NCBI GenBank assembly: GCA_023128855.1
Contig: JAGMDE010000026.1
Coordinates: 1-20,010, forward strand
Reading direction: 5' to 3'
Source: Thermoplasmatales archaeon
Lineage (GTDB): Archaea; Thermoplasmatota; E2; DHVEG-1
Length of the DNA stretch: 20,010 nucleotides
Below, in pieces: positions 1-7,965 of this stretch (within the stretch, counting starts at the first letter, position 1; each line of letters begins with the position of its first letter). The notes beneath the pieces are model-generated. The model saw only the letters and a program-made list of their open reading frames with translations. It did not search any database and was not told the DNA's origin. Both the position numbers and the translations under genes were made by a program.

Positions 1-1
1 T

Positions 2-667
2 TTCTCGCTTATAAAGTGTTTAAATAAACTAGAATCAAACAGTATGACTATCATCATCGACACTTGTTTCAGTGGAAGCATGATATCCATATTAAATCTC
101 CCAGGATCAACGATATTGGAGGAAGTAGAAAATATCTATGGAGAAAATCAATATGAAATTGAAAACTCTGAATATAGTGGTCTTATAGCAAGAAACTCTC
201 AAGTAAATGGAGAAGCCTCCAGCCCTTCTAGTCCAATCAATAGTACGACGGGCAATCTTGCTCAACCTGGACGCGTTGTACTGTTGTCTTCCAAACCCTT
301 TGAATCTTCTTACGCTTCTTTTGAGCTTAAAAATGGTGTATTTAGTTATTATCTCGTTCAAGGATTTGGAGGACCTGCTGATGTAAACCAAGATGGTTGG
401 GTTTCAGCAGAAGAAGCATTTTACTATGCAGAACAAAAAACCATAGAATATTTATCGCAATATGGACTGAGCCAACATCCACAGATATACGATAGCTATG
501 AAGGTGAATTAAAAATAACGCAAATAAATCAATGTGCCAGCTCTTCACAGGGTATTCAGACACCTACAAATTATGGTATTCAAAGCAGCCAACAATCTCA
601 AAGTCAGAGTAGCAGTCAACAATCATCAAGTAGCCAACAACAAAGCAGTAGTCCTAACAATATATAA
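2..667 (+). CDS. Caspase-fold (C14-like) peptidase, C-terminal part, 5' end outside the window
   Basis: The frame is open from base 2 with no stop, so the ATG at 44 is almost certainly internal; 221 residues are visible. The motif DTCFSG at visible residues 20-25 (Cys codon at 65-67) is the catalytic-cysteine block of C14 caspase/metacaspase-like proteins. The partner His-Gly block would lie upstream, outside the window. A second core stretch (GVFSYYLVQGF, residues 112-122) runs into DVNQDGWVSAEE (127-138), which fits an EF-hand-type calcium loop. After about residue 176 the protein becomes a low-complexity Ser/Gln tail and ends at TAA with no membrane anchor. Family known: such proteins are Cys proteases, often specific for Arg or Lys. 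Inferred: an exported or calcium-dependent enzyme; the signal peptide cannot be seen. The exact subfamily is uncertain. Confidence 0.8.
   Translation, partial: FSLIKCLNKLESNSMTIIIDTCFSGSMISILNLPGSTILEEVENIYGENQYEIENSEYSGLIARNSQVNGEASSPSSPINSTTGNLAQPGRVVLLSSKPFESSYASFELKNGVFSYYLVQGFGGPADVNQDGWVSAEEAFYYAEQKTIEYLSQYGLSQHPQIYDSYEGELKITQINQCASSSQGIQTPTNYGIQSSQQSQSQSSSQQSSSSQQQSSSPNNI
584..655 (+). repeat. Ser/Gln codon-rich low-complexity tract
   Basis: The last roughly 25 codons of the caspase-like gene are nearly all AGC/AGT/TCA/TCT (Ser) and CAA/CAG (Gln). They form a degenerate trinucleotide-type tract that encodes a flexible polar tail. A similar Ser/Thr/Gln tract occurs in the secreted protein at 12831-14504. 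Confidence 0.7.
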
Positions 668-837
668 AATAAGTCATACCTGGAATAAAGCAGGATCATT
701 CCTTATTGAGTCATTTTCCAAAGATGAACATAATAATTATAATTTCAATTGGGCAAAGTTTAAAATTACTTGTATAAAAAATAAACCAAGATTTGTACAA
801 CAGATCAGTCCAAATATAATTTCAATACTTCAACTTT
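668..837. other. Convergent intergenic spacer
   Basis: This is a 170-base AT-rich gap between the plus-strand caspase-like gene and the minus-strand trmI gene. It holds a weak inverted repeat (GGAAT at 682-686 and ATTCC at 698-702) and several T-rich stretches, either of which could help end transcription. No gene or strong promoter was seen. Confidence 0.4.
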
Positions 838-1602
838 TTAGAGAACTTTTCTTGCAAAAGTAAGATAACCAGTATGACCTAGCATATCAAAACTAGGCCT
901 CATCCCTTTATCTGAAACAACCATTTTTCTTTGAATATTTTCAATTGTTTTTACCTCAATAAAGTTGTGTTTCTTTATTTCTTTGATAGTATTCTCAACT
1001 TGAGATGTAAGAGGTGAATAAGTACAAAGATAACCTCCTGGCTTTAATGCTTTATACGCATGTTCAACTGCATCCCAAGGATTTGGGATGTCTAGAATTA
1101 TTGCATCTAAATTTTTTTCACTAATTCCTTTTGTAACATCTTTTAGTTTTGTTTCAACAAAATTTTCAAGGTTTGCCTTCTTAAGATTCTTCATTGCATG
1201 CTTAATAAAATCCTCACGATTATCATAAGAAATAATCTTACCATTAGAACCAACAGTATTTGCTAGAGCAGTAGTAAGTGAGCCTGATCCAATACCTGCC
1301 TCCAGAACCTTTTGACCTGATTCAATGGAACAATTCATAATAATCTGAGCAGCATCTCGTGGTAAAATAATCTGGGCTTTTCGTTTTAAACCCTGAAGTT
1401 TATCTTGCAAAGATGGATTAAGGAGCCAGAATTTTTTACTGCCAATCTCAATTTGTTTACCAATTTCTTTTCCAACTAAAATAGATGGATCAAATACTCC
1501 AATTCCCTTGTATTTATCAGTCTTAGAACCAGTTGAAATCAAATATTTATTGTAGTTTTCATCAATTAAAACCACTGTTTCATCTTTTTTTACTTTTGTC
1601 AT
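838..1602 (-). CDS. trmI: tRNA (adenine-N1)-methyltransferase, TrmI family
   Basis: 254 residues, the usual size for archaeal TrmI. This family methylates N1 of adenine 57/58 in the T-loop of tRNA using S-adenosylmethionine. An N-terminal small beta domain (about 1-75) is followed by a class I Rossmann methyltransferase fold. The SAM-binding motif I is VLEAGIGSGSLT (99-110). The motif IV-like stretch ILDIPNPW (169-176) holds the Asp expected at the active site, and ALKPGGYL follows. It lies 9 nt downstream of raSEA and closes the tRNA-modification run. The ATG has only a weak upstream GGA, so translation may be coupled to raSEA. Confidence in the family is high; the exact target adenines (57 and/or 58) are inferred from archaeal homologues. 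Confidence 0.93.
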   Translation of the reverse strand: MTKVKKDETVVLIDENYNKYLISTGSKTDKYKGIGVFDPSILVGKEIGKQIEIGSKKFWLLNPSLQDKLQGLKRKAQIILPRDAAQIIMNCSIESGQKVLEAGIGSGSLTTALANTVGSNGKIISYDNREDFIKHAMKNLKKANLENFVETKLKDVTKGISEKNLDAIILDIPNPWDAVEHAYKALKPGGYLCTYSPLTSQVENTIKEIKKHNFIEVKTIENIQRKMVVSDKGMRPSFDMLGHTGYLTFARKVL

Positions 1603-1611
1603 AATAATTCC

Positions 1612-2643
1612 CTAAATATCATTTATTGAACCAAACGTTAAACCTTCAATATCAAGTAAATCCAACCATTTGTCTTTACAGTCACAATCAAGGTCTTGAA
1701 ATACTTTTATATCTTGATTTAAGGAAAAATCTTCAATTGCTTTTATATATTGTCTATCACAATCTTTACAATTATGAGCACCGCGAATGCCTCCACCACC
1801 AGCAATATCACATTTAATTAAAACATCGGGTGCTATTTTTTTACTTTCCTTTAAAATCTCAACAATGCTAAAAAGCCAAGGAGGACGATACTTTTTTCTT
1901 TGCCATAGATAGTTTACCAGTGTATTTCGTTGAACATTTGTTGGATTAAACGATATTGTATCAGTGATTTTTTTAATCTTTTCAACAGTGTTTATTGCAT
2001 CCTCAAGTGATTCTTTCTCTGTTAAAAATGGAGGTTTAACCAAAATATACGTTTTTAACTTAACACTATATTTTTTTAATGTTTTTACGGCTTTCTTATA
2101 ATCATCAAATGTAAATCCCTTGTTTAAACAACGTTCACGTGTTATATCATTAGCAGTTTCAAGGCCCACTCCAACTTCAAATATTTTAGATTTGAAATTT
2201 TTTTTAATCTCAGAAATTTTTTTGTCTGTGATATATTCTGGTCTTGATTCAACAGATACTTTATCTGCTGTTTCAGCAAGTTTACTTAAAATTTGCTTTC
2301 TGACTTTAGATCTGACTTCTTCATCATCAAGGAAACTACCAGAAGTAAAAATTTTAACAAATTTTTGTCCAGAGTATTTGTTCATTGCTGTATCAAACTG
2401 AGTTAAAAGATCATTATCAGATACTTCGTCCCACATGCTGTCATTGAAATATCCGCACATGCTACATCCAGATTCTAGAGCCCAAGAGCATCCTTTAGTT
2501 CTAAAAATTATTACAAAAGCATCTACTATTTTATTATCTAAAACATCTTTTTCAGACCAACAACCGACAAGCTTTTTTGGATCCTTAGTTCTTGGAGTGA
2601 AATCTTTCTTTAGATTTCTACAGAATTGTGCTAGTTCGTTCAT
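1612..2643 (-). CDS. raSEA: Archaeosine biosynthesis radical SAM enzyme RaSEA
   Basis: 343 residues. RaSEA, with ArcS, turns the lysine adduct of preQ0 at tRNA position 15 into archaeosine. The iron-sulfur cysteines sit in TKGCSWALESGCSMCGY: C52, C60 and C63, a C-x7-C-x2-C spacing instead of the classical C-x3-C-x2-C and typical of this family. A second conserved block near the C-terminus (AGGGGIRGAHNCKDCDRQ, then DLDCDCKDKW) also fits RaSEA. The start codon overlaps the TGA stop of the upstream membrane-protein gene (ATGA), which implies translational coupling. The stop is TAG, and trmI begins three codons later in the same frame. ArcS and the TGT enzyme are not in the window. Confidence 0.92.
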   Translation of the reverse strand: MNELAQFCRNLKKDFTPRTKDPKKLVGCWSEKDVLDNKIVDAFVIIFRTKGCSWALESGCSMCGYFNDSMWDEVSDNDLLTQFDTAMNKYSGQKFVKIFTSGSFLDDEEVRSKVRKQILSKLAETADKVSVESRPEYITDKKISEIKKNFKSKIFEVGVGLETANDITRERCLNKGFTFDDYKKAVKTLKKYSVKLKTYILVKPPFLTEKESLEDAINTVEKIKKITDTISFNPTNVQRNTLVNYLWQRKKYRPPWLFSIVEILKESKKIAPDVLIKCDIAGGGGIRGAHNCKDCDRQYIKAIEDFSLNQDIKVFQDLDCDCKDKWLDLLDIEGLTFGSINDI

Positions 2644-3884
2644 TTCTGGTTACTTCTATTCTTTTTCTTGTACTTAAAGATTGTAACTACTGCAATAAGA
2701 GATACTAAAAATATTATTGTCTCAAAACCGGGTGCTGCAACTATATGTGGATATGGAAGCAATACTTGGTTGTCAATTGGAGTTTCACTGTTTGGTTTAT
2801 AGTGATCATAATTTAATAAAACAGGTGCCTGTTCAGCTGCAGGTTTACTCCAATTCCATGGCATAGAAGGAGTCTCATCACCAATATCATTATCATTACC
2901 TGTGGTGAAATCATAAGTTGTCATTCCTTCAACTGTATTGCTATATTTTTCAAGTGGATTATTTGTAAAATAATGACTAACCTCAACAAAGAGCTTCATT
3001 GTGTAGTTACTATTTTCAACCCATCCTTCAAACTCAGGAGAAGTCTCATATTCTGCTTTTACCCCTAAATATTTTCTATCAACATTGATCTCATCGCCAT
3101 CATTAAGTGTATAGTAAACCCTGAAGTTTTCTGTGCTAACTCCATCTTCCACCTCTATTTTGATATCATCTCCACTGGTAATGTTATCAAAGCGAGATGA
3201 TGTAACTTCAATAACTTCAACATCATAACTAAAAGAACCAGTTCTTATCGTCGTTTGTCCCTTAGTGTCCTTAGCCGTCAAGGTATAACTGAATTCACCA
3301 AGTTTATCTTCTGTATTTTCAAACGTAAAAGACGCGACAAGGTTCTCGTAAGTTGGTGAAAGAGTAGTTGAATTCTCGTCAGGATCGATTATTTCAAGAG
3401 TAATGCTATTCGTATCAACATTACCATTATCAGTTATCTTTGCAACAATTTCTACTGTACCTCCTAACTCCTGCATACCTGGTAAAACAGCAACTTCGAC
3501 AAATGGTGCTTCATCATCATAAAAGGGTGGATTGACAAGCACTATGAATACAATTAACCAAGTAAAAAAGTAAACAGCATAGGAGCCGAACCAATTTTTC
3601 CTGGCAAAATCAGTTAAGTCAAAATTCAATCTCATGTAAATATATTTCAAGAATGTTGCATTAGCAAGACCGACAAGTAAAACTAATGGCCAACGGAATT
3701 CATGTTTACCCATAGCAGCCCAAAAGCCAAAACATACTAAAGCCAATAAAATACCAAAGAAAAAAGAAACGACCGTAGCTTTGATGTTACGTCTTTCCCT
3801 TTTTAAAAAAGCTTCCTCATCGAATTTAGGCATTTTAAAAGGTTTATCCTCGTCCTCATCCTTTTCTTTCCTTCTTTTTGCCAT
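2640..3884 (-). CDS. Membrane-anchored surface protein with Ig-like ectodomain and PGF-type C-terminal tail
   Basis: 414 residues, function not recognised. A charged Lys/Asp/Glu N-terminus (1-32) precedes three predicted membrane segments (about 34-58, 65-84 and 98-118). A long external region (about 122-380) follows, with beta-rich stretches and phrases such as AKITDNGNVDTNSITLEI that resemble Ig-like or cadherin-like repeats. The tail has PGF (385-387), a hydrophobic segment (388-403) and a basic end (KYKKKNRSNQK), the layout of PGF-CTERM sorting signals. Acidic residues dominate the ectodomain. The gene ends in an ATGA overlap with raSEA, yet nothing in the protein suggests RNA work. No Shine-Dalgarno is seen. 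A TATA-like element 20 nt before the ATG suggests a leaderless transcript. Could be an S-layer or envelope component. Confidence 0.8.
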   Translation of the reverse strand: MAKRRKEKDEDEDKPFKMPKFDEEAFLKRERRNIKATVVSFFFGILLALVCFGFWAAMGKHEFRWPLVLLVGLANATFLKYIYMRLNFDLTDFARKNWFGSYAVYFFTWLIVFIVLVNPPFYDDEAPFVEVAVLPGMQELGGTVEIVAKITDNGNVDTNSITLEIIDPDENSTTLSPTYENLVASFTFENTEDKLGEFSYTLTAKDTKGQTTIRTGSFSYDVEVIEVTSSRFDNITSGDDIKIEVEDGVSTENFRVYYTLNDGDEINVDRKYLGVKAEYETSPEFEGWVENSNYTMKLFVEVSHYFTNNPLEKYSNTVEGMTTYDFTTGNDNDIGDETPSMPWNWSKPAAEQAPVLLNYDHYKPNSETPIDNQVLLPYPHIVAAPGFETIIFLVSLIAVVTIFKYKKKNRSNQK

Positions 3885-3903
3885 CGGTGGGGGATAGAGT
3901 TCT

Positions 3904-3911
3904 TATTTAAA
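3904..3911 (-). promoter_or_regulatory. Possible TATA box for a leaderless transcript
   Basis: TTTAAATA on the minus strand ends 20 nt before the ATG at 3884, which would put the transcript start at or next to the start codon. The run of C just before the ATG is not a ribosome-binding site. This may add an internal promoter to the operon. Confidence 0.35.
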
Positions 3912-3924
3912 GGTTTTTCTCATT

Positions 3925-4278
3925 TTATTTTTTGGCCTTTTTTGATTTCTTAGCTTCACTCTTTGCTTTCTTCTTCTCAAGTTTTAATCGCTCTTTTTCA
4001 ACTTCAGCATTAATTCTTTCTTTTTGAATTTCAACTGAAGGTTGAACCTGTACAGTTTCTTCTTTTGCAGATAAACCTGCTCTATATCTATATGTGAAAA
4101 GAAGAGCTATTATAATATAGATAATTAATATAACGATAAAAAAAGTAAGAATCTTAGTTTGCTCGGGCAGTAGAGCCGTTATAACACTAAAAACAGCTAA
4201 AAATCCTAAACCTGCCCATGCATGATGACGATATGCATTATATTTTCTTTTATAGTCTGCCAAATCTTTCTTAGTCAT
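3925..4278 (-). CDS. Small two-pass membrane protein with Lys/Glu-rich cytoplasmic tail
   Basis: 117 residues, not recognised. Two hydrophobic segments (about 20-38 and 43-62) are joined by a short loop holding PEQTK. The last 45 residues are highly charged (ERINAEVEKERLKLEKKKAK and onward) and probably form a basic helix or coiled coil. The basic residues that flank the membrane hairpin place the tail inside the cell. Its ATG overlaps the TGA of serS (ATGA), so it is translated with the synthetase. The Lys-rich tail could contact RNA or ribosomes, but that is speculation. Confidence 0.7.
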   Translation of the reverse strand: MTKKDLADYKRKYNAYRHHAWAGLGFLAVFSVITALLPEQTKILTFFIVILIIYIIIALLFTYRYRAGLSAKEETVQVQPSVEIQKERINAEVEKERLKLEKKKAKSEAKKSKKAKK

Positions 4279-5771
4279 AGAAATTCAATACCTTTAGGTA
4301 ATTCTTTTAAATATTTTCTAAAACCTGCAGGCCATTTGTTTGGATCAAGTCCTTTTTGTGCCAAGAATGCTGTTGTCCAACGTTCAAGTCCAACACCTGA
4401 ACAACCACTCCAAAGTTCACTTTTTTGTGCTTTTATGTTAAAAGCTTTGATGTATTTATCACCTAAAATACTAAGGTTCTGGAATTCGAGCCATTCTGAT
4501 TTTTTACGATCGCCACGATATGGCATATACGCTTCAAAATCAATGGTTCCAGTATCCTGTGAACTGGTATCACCAATTTTTCCAGCTTGTGTCATATACC
4601 ATGGCGTAACCCATGCCATACGCCATTCAAGCTCGAAGATTTTGTTAAAAACATGTTTGTATCTATCAAGTAGTTTCTCACGTAATTTTAGAAGTTGTTC
4701 TCTAGTACCTATATACACTGGTTCAATACGGTGAAACTCATCAACACGTTCTATACCATGTCTCCCACCAGATTCGTATCTACCAGAAATGGCGGTATTA
4801 TCATAAACCAAAACTGGAAGTGATTTTTCAGAAATTGTTTTTCCCTTGAAAGACCAATAGATCACAGGGCACTGAGCATAACAAATACCTGCATTAGGAA
4901 TAGATACATTCTTCTTCAATTCATCAAAAGGAACTTCTTTTGTAATCTTTGTAAGATCTACAAATCTTACCCATTTTTCAGCATCTCTAGTTGCAGGTTC
5001 TGCGATATAATAAAACTCACCAGGCATACCCTCAAGGTGACCTGTTTTAAGCCAAACGTCAAATGGAACAATGTTAGATTCGATGATTTCTTGGAAACCT
5101 AGTGGTTTTAATACTTCCTCAACTGCAATTTTTTCCATTGTTTTCATAATGGCAGTTATTTGAGGACGGTAAAACCATTTACCCTTTGTAGGCCCCTGCT
5201 TCAACCAACCAAGTTTTACCATTTCCTCAGTTGGATCCTTTGTCCACACAGGTTTCTTAGCGCCAGATTCCCAGATTAGTTTCCAAAACTCTCCTTTACC
5301 TTCATAGTATTGATTTTCAACTTTTTCTTTTACTAGGCTGATCATTCTGTCGATATAATTTCTCTGTAAAAACTCTTCATCAACATTCTTTAATGAAATA
5401 GTTGCTAGTTTATCTTTAGATTTTACATCTGCAAAAGGAATTGTAACTTTTTTTAATGGCTTTTTCTCGAGAGCAAATTGAATTTCGTAATTCTCAATGA
5501 CTATTTCTCGTACACCAAGTTTATGTTTTTTACCAAATTCTTGGCTCATGGAGTTTTTCATTTGGAGAAGTGCGTTATGTGGACGGAAGACACCCGCAGA
5601 TGTTACATTTAAAGAAAGCTGGTTTTTTTGAATTTTAATATTTTCAATCTTGACGCTCTTGTCTTTTTCAATTATAACTTTGCTATAATTAGAAACAAAG
5701 TTCTCAATTTCTTTTTTAATTGAAGAAATATCATTGCTAAACGTGAAGGTTGCTTTTAAATCAAATTTCAT
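4275..5771 (-). CDS. serS: Seryl-tRNA synthetase, methanogen type (SerRS2)
   Basis: 498 residues, matching the rare methanogen-type SerRS in length. It charges tRNA-Ser with serine. Instead of the long coiled-coil arm of bacterial-type SerRS, the N-terminal part (1-165) is the mixed alpha/beta tRNA-binding domain of type 2 enzymes. The catalytic core carries a zinc site: C301 (YAQCPVI), E350 (HRIEPVY) and C457 (SGCSGVG). These correspond to the Cys306, Glu355 and Cys461 ligands known from Methanosarcina barkeri. Class II motif 2 is seen around GRHGIERVDEFHRIE and motif 3 in GLERW (461-465). It lies 27 nt after pcc1 and overlaps the next gene by 4 nt. The standard SerRS has no such zinc ligands, so the subtype call is strong. 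Confidence 0.95.
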   Translation of the reverse strand: MKFDLKATFTFSNDISSIKKEIENFVSNYSKVIIEKDKSVKIENIKIQKNQLSLNVTSAGVFRPHNALLQMKNSMSQEFGKKHKLGVREIVIENYEIQFALEKKPLKKVTIPFADVKSKDKLATISLKNVDEEFLQRNYIDRMISLVKEKVENQYYEGKGEFWKLIWESGAKKPVWTKDPTEEMVKLGWLKQGPTKGKWFYRPQITAIMKTMEKIAVEEVLKPLGFQEIIESNIVPFDVWLKTGHLEGMPGEFYYIAEPATRDAEKWVRFVDLTKITKEVPFDELKKNVSIPNAGICYAQCPVIYWSFKGKTISEKSLPVLVYDNTAISGRYESGGRHGIERVDEFHRIEPVYIGTREQLLKLREKLLDRYKHVFNKIFELEWRMAWVTPWYMTQAGKIGDTSSQDTGTIDFEAYMPYRGDRKKSEWLEFQNLSILGDKYIKAFNIKAQKSELWSGCSGVGLERWTTAFLAQKGLDPNKWPAGFRKYLKELPKGIEFL

Positions 5772-5798
5772 ACTAAAACCAGCATTACATATAGATTA

Positions 5799-6023
5799 TT
5801 AATCTTTATCCACTACTTTCATAGCAACAGAGACACATGCGAGATAATCATCAAGAGTATGGAGAAGTGAAGAAACTGAGTTAGCCTTAATTTGAGCCTC
5901 TAATTTTTTACCATTTACTTTAGATTTTACAAAATCAAAGTTGTCAACCTCAATTGATTTTAGAACTGTTTTTACTTTTTCAGTATCGTCAAATTCTATT
6001 ACTATATCACATGCAACATCCAT
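5799..6023 (-). CDS. pcc1: KEOPS complex subunit Pcc1
   Basis: 74 residues, the normal size for archaeal Pcc1. Pcc1 is the dimerising subunit of KEOPS, which makes the N6-threonylcarbamoyl modification of A37 in ANN-decoding tRNAs. The pattern is a beta-alpha-beta fold with IVIEFDDTEKVKTVLKSIEVDN near the N-terminus and the typical end NSVSSLLHTLDDYLACVSVA. It starts one base after the stop of the RecJ-like gene, and the AAGGGA just before the ATG may serve as ribosome-binding site. The order S15, DHH nuclease, Pcc1 is common in euryarchaeal genomes and supports this call for a short protein with few invariant residues. Confidence 0.85.
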   Translation of the reverse strand: MDVACDIVIEFDDTEKVKTVLKSIEVDNFDFVKSKVNGKKLEAQIKANSVSSLLHTLDDYLACVSVAMKVVDKD

Positions 6024-6024
6024 A

Positions 6025-7371
6025 TTATCCCTTCATCTGCTTTGTAATAATTTCATCAACCATATCTAAAAATTCCTCTTCTTTACTGGAATCAATCGTC
6101 GCACCAGAAGCAATTTTATGCCCTCCGCCATGACCATTAAATTTCTTAGCAGATTCATTCATCGCAAAGCCTAAATCAAGCCCTTTTTCAACAAGATATT
6201 GATTACCGCGACAAGAAACATGGATTTCATCATCATTCTTAACAACGGAAAGTAGAGGCTTTTCTTTATCGAGTATAAAGTTAGTCGCGATACTGCCTAT
6301 TACACCGCCAAGTGATGAATCATTACTGTAAAAATAATGATAACTTTTCTTTTCTTTGAATCCATCTTTTTCAAGTTTTATAAGTTCATCAAGAATCTTT
6401 TGTTTATATTCTTTTTCAAGCTCTACAGCCTTATCAAAAGACTGTTTATCACCCATGCATAATGCAAGTCCAAGACCGCGATTTCCACCCTTACCGCATG
6501 AATCTAGAAGATCAGCCAAACGTTCTGATTCACAATCAAAAATGTTTGTCTTGTAACGTGGTCTAATAACTGTATCAAGAATGTTTTTTTCACATCCTTT
6601 CTTAATCAATTTTAACATGAGAAATGATTGAAGTTTCTTTTTTTGATCGATATCAAGATCCTCTATTTTAACATCTTTCTTTAGATTTAATCCTTTAAAC
6701 AATTTATTTATTTCATCTTCATTTCCAGAAATGCCACTATAATATGGATCAATTGAATATTTCAAAGCCTCAAAAAGTGTCGCCCCATAGAGTTTAATAC
6801 CGATATCTTCCTGGATTGTATCATTGTTTAAAGCTTCTTCAAGAATTGTTTTGTTGAAACCCCTAATACCACCAATATATTGTTTATCACCAGTAACGCC
6901 GGTAATTGCTAAAGATACTAAGTCCACATTTTTAGAATCAAGTGCTTTTGCTAAAGAATATGATAGTGTCGCACCACAGGCTTCATAATTTCCATTAATT
7001 TCACATAAATTTGCGTTTATCTGAAGAACATCCTTAGAAGTTTTTTTCTTAAGATATTGATGGTGATCAATAATGATTGATTTACAATTCATTTCTTCTA
7101 TGGTTTCAATTTGTCCGCTTCCCATATCTAAAAAAATTATTAATTCATTGTCTTCTTTTGATACTTTTTCTAGTCCTTTATCAAACGGGTTTCTCATCAG
7201 GGTTGCATGAAAATTGTAACCTGCACGATGAAGAGCTGTACAAATAATTGCAGCAGAGGTAATGCCATCAGCATCATAATGCGAAATAACTCTTATCCTA
7301 GTTGACTTTGGAAGTGAGAGAATTATTTCTGCTGCTTTTTTACTTAATTTTTCTAAATTGTCATCTGCCAT
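6025..7371 (-). CDS. Archaeal RecJ-like DHH/DHHA1 nuclease
   Basis: 448 residues. DHH motifs appear in order: SHYDADG (30-36, metal-binding Asp pair), FLDMG (80-84), IIIDHHQ (99-105) and the later VTGDKQ. The DHHA1 domain near the C-terminus has the substrate-binding GHGGGHKIASGA. Archaeal members are single-strand exonucleases. Some bind the replicative GINS/MCM complex (GAN), while others (RecJ2-like) trim DNA or RNA ends. The sequence alone does not decide between them. Its place right after S15 and before Pcc1 is a conserved archaeal neighbourhood. No clear Shine-Dalgarno precedes the ATG; the 41-nt gap after rpsO is AT-rich. Confidence 0.9.
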   Translation of the reverse strand: MADDNLEKLSKKAAEIILSLPKSTRIRVISHYDADGITSAAIICTALHRAGYNFHATLMRNPFDKGLEKVSKEDNELIIFLDMGSGQIETIEEMNCKSIIIDHHQYLKKKTSKDVLQINANLCEINGNYEACGATLSYSLAKALDSKNVDLVSLAITGVTGDKQYIGGIRGFNKTILEEALNNDTIQEDIGIKLYGATLFEALKYSIDPYYSGISGNEDEINKLFKGLNLKKDVKIEDLDIDQKKKLQSFLMLKLIKKGCEKNILDTVIRPRYKTNIFDCESERLADLLDSCGKGGNRGLGLALCMGDKQSFDKAVELEKEYKQKILDELIKLEKDGFKEKKSYHYFYSNDSSLGGVIGSIATNFILDKEKPLLSVVKNDDEIHVSCRGNQYLVEKGLDLGFAMNESAKKFNGHGGGHKIASGATIDSSKEEEFLDMVDEIITKQMKG

Positions 7372-7412
7372 GATTAAAAGGAAAAAGGAATACTATCTAA
7401 AAAATATAGTGT

Positions 7413-7871
7413 TTATTCAAACATCAGTTTTGCTTGCTCAGGCGTGTACTTCCAGCCTTTTGGAAGTCTTTCTTGGCCATGATAGTATTTTGTCATTCGT
7501 CTAATCTTTGCTTCAGTGAGATGCAGATTTCTTTTGTTTTTCAAATCTTTTTTATTAGTTTCAAGATGTTTTTTCAGCTGTAAAGCAGTGTGAATAAGAT
7601 TTCTAAGATCCTCAGGTATCTCTGTCTTAATGTTATTTCCCTCAAGTATCTTGGTGATTTTTTTACCAGTTGCAATCTTTACATCAGGAACAGCATATTG
7701 ATCTCTTAGAATAAGTCCAATTTCACTTGTGGATTTTCCTGCTTTTCCTAATTCAATAACACGTGATTCTGCCTCTCGTGGGTTAAGTGAACTCCAGTCA
7801 GGATGCTTCTTTCTTTCAACTGGATGTGTTGAACCAGATTTGCCTTTTCGTCTTGCATGCATTCTTGCCAT
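7413..7871 (-). CDS. rpsO: Small ribosomal subunit protein S15 (archaeal uS15)
   Basis: 152 residues, the long archaeal/eukaryotic form of S15 with an extra N-terminal domain. The start MARMHARRKGKSGS is the family signature. The later blocks EIGLILRDQYAVPDV, IPEDLRNLIHTALQLKKHL and the end LPKGWKYTPEQAKLMF also fit. It binds 16S rRNA helices in the platform of the small subunit. It begins the translation/tRNA run, with its own likely promoter (TATA at 7921-7928) and a GGAG 8 nt before the ATG, so it is probably not transcribed only from the signalling genes upstream. Confidence 0.97.
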   Translation of the reverse strand: MARMHARRKGKSGSTHPVERKKHPDWSSLNPREAESRVIELGKAGKSTSEIGLILRDQYAVPDVKIATGKKITKILEGNNIKTEIPEDLRNLIHTALQLKKHLETNKKDLKNKRNLHLTEAKIRRMTKYYHGQERLPKGWKYTPEQAKLMFE

Positions 7872-7920
7872 TATCTTTACTCCAAATTACTTATAAAGTA
7901 AGTCCTGAATAAGGTTATAA

Positions 7921-7928
7921 TATATAAA
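7921..7928 (-). promoter_or_regulatory. TATA box upstream of rpsO
   Basis: TTTATATA on the minus strand, inside an A/T-rich block, about 50 nt before the rpsO ATG. A transcript start about 25 nt downstream would leave a leader of about 27 nt that includes the GGAG site. A second TATA-like element (TTTATAAG, 7890-7897) lies too close to the ATG to give a leader. Confidence 0.5.
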
Positions 7929-7965
7929 ATTAAAGGATGGAATAGTTGTGGTCTATCTAAAAAAC

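Noticed and set aside
44..46. ATG at 44 as the true start of the caspase-like gene.
   Set aside because: The frame is open to the window edge, the residues before it continue the caspase strand pattern, and the His-Gly half of the active site would be missing.
682..702. GGAAT/ATTCC hairpin after the caspase-like gene as a defined terminator.
   Set aside because: The stem is only 5 bases with an 11-base loop and no T-run right after it.
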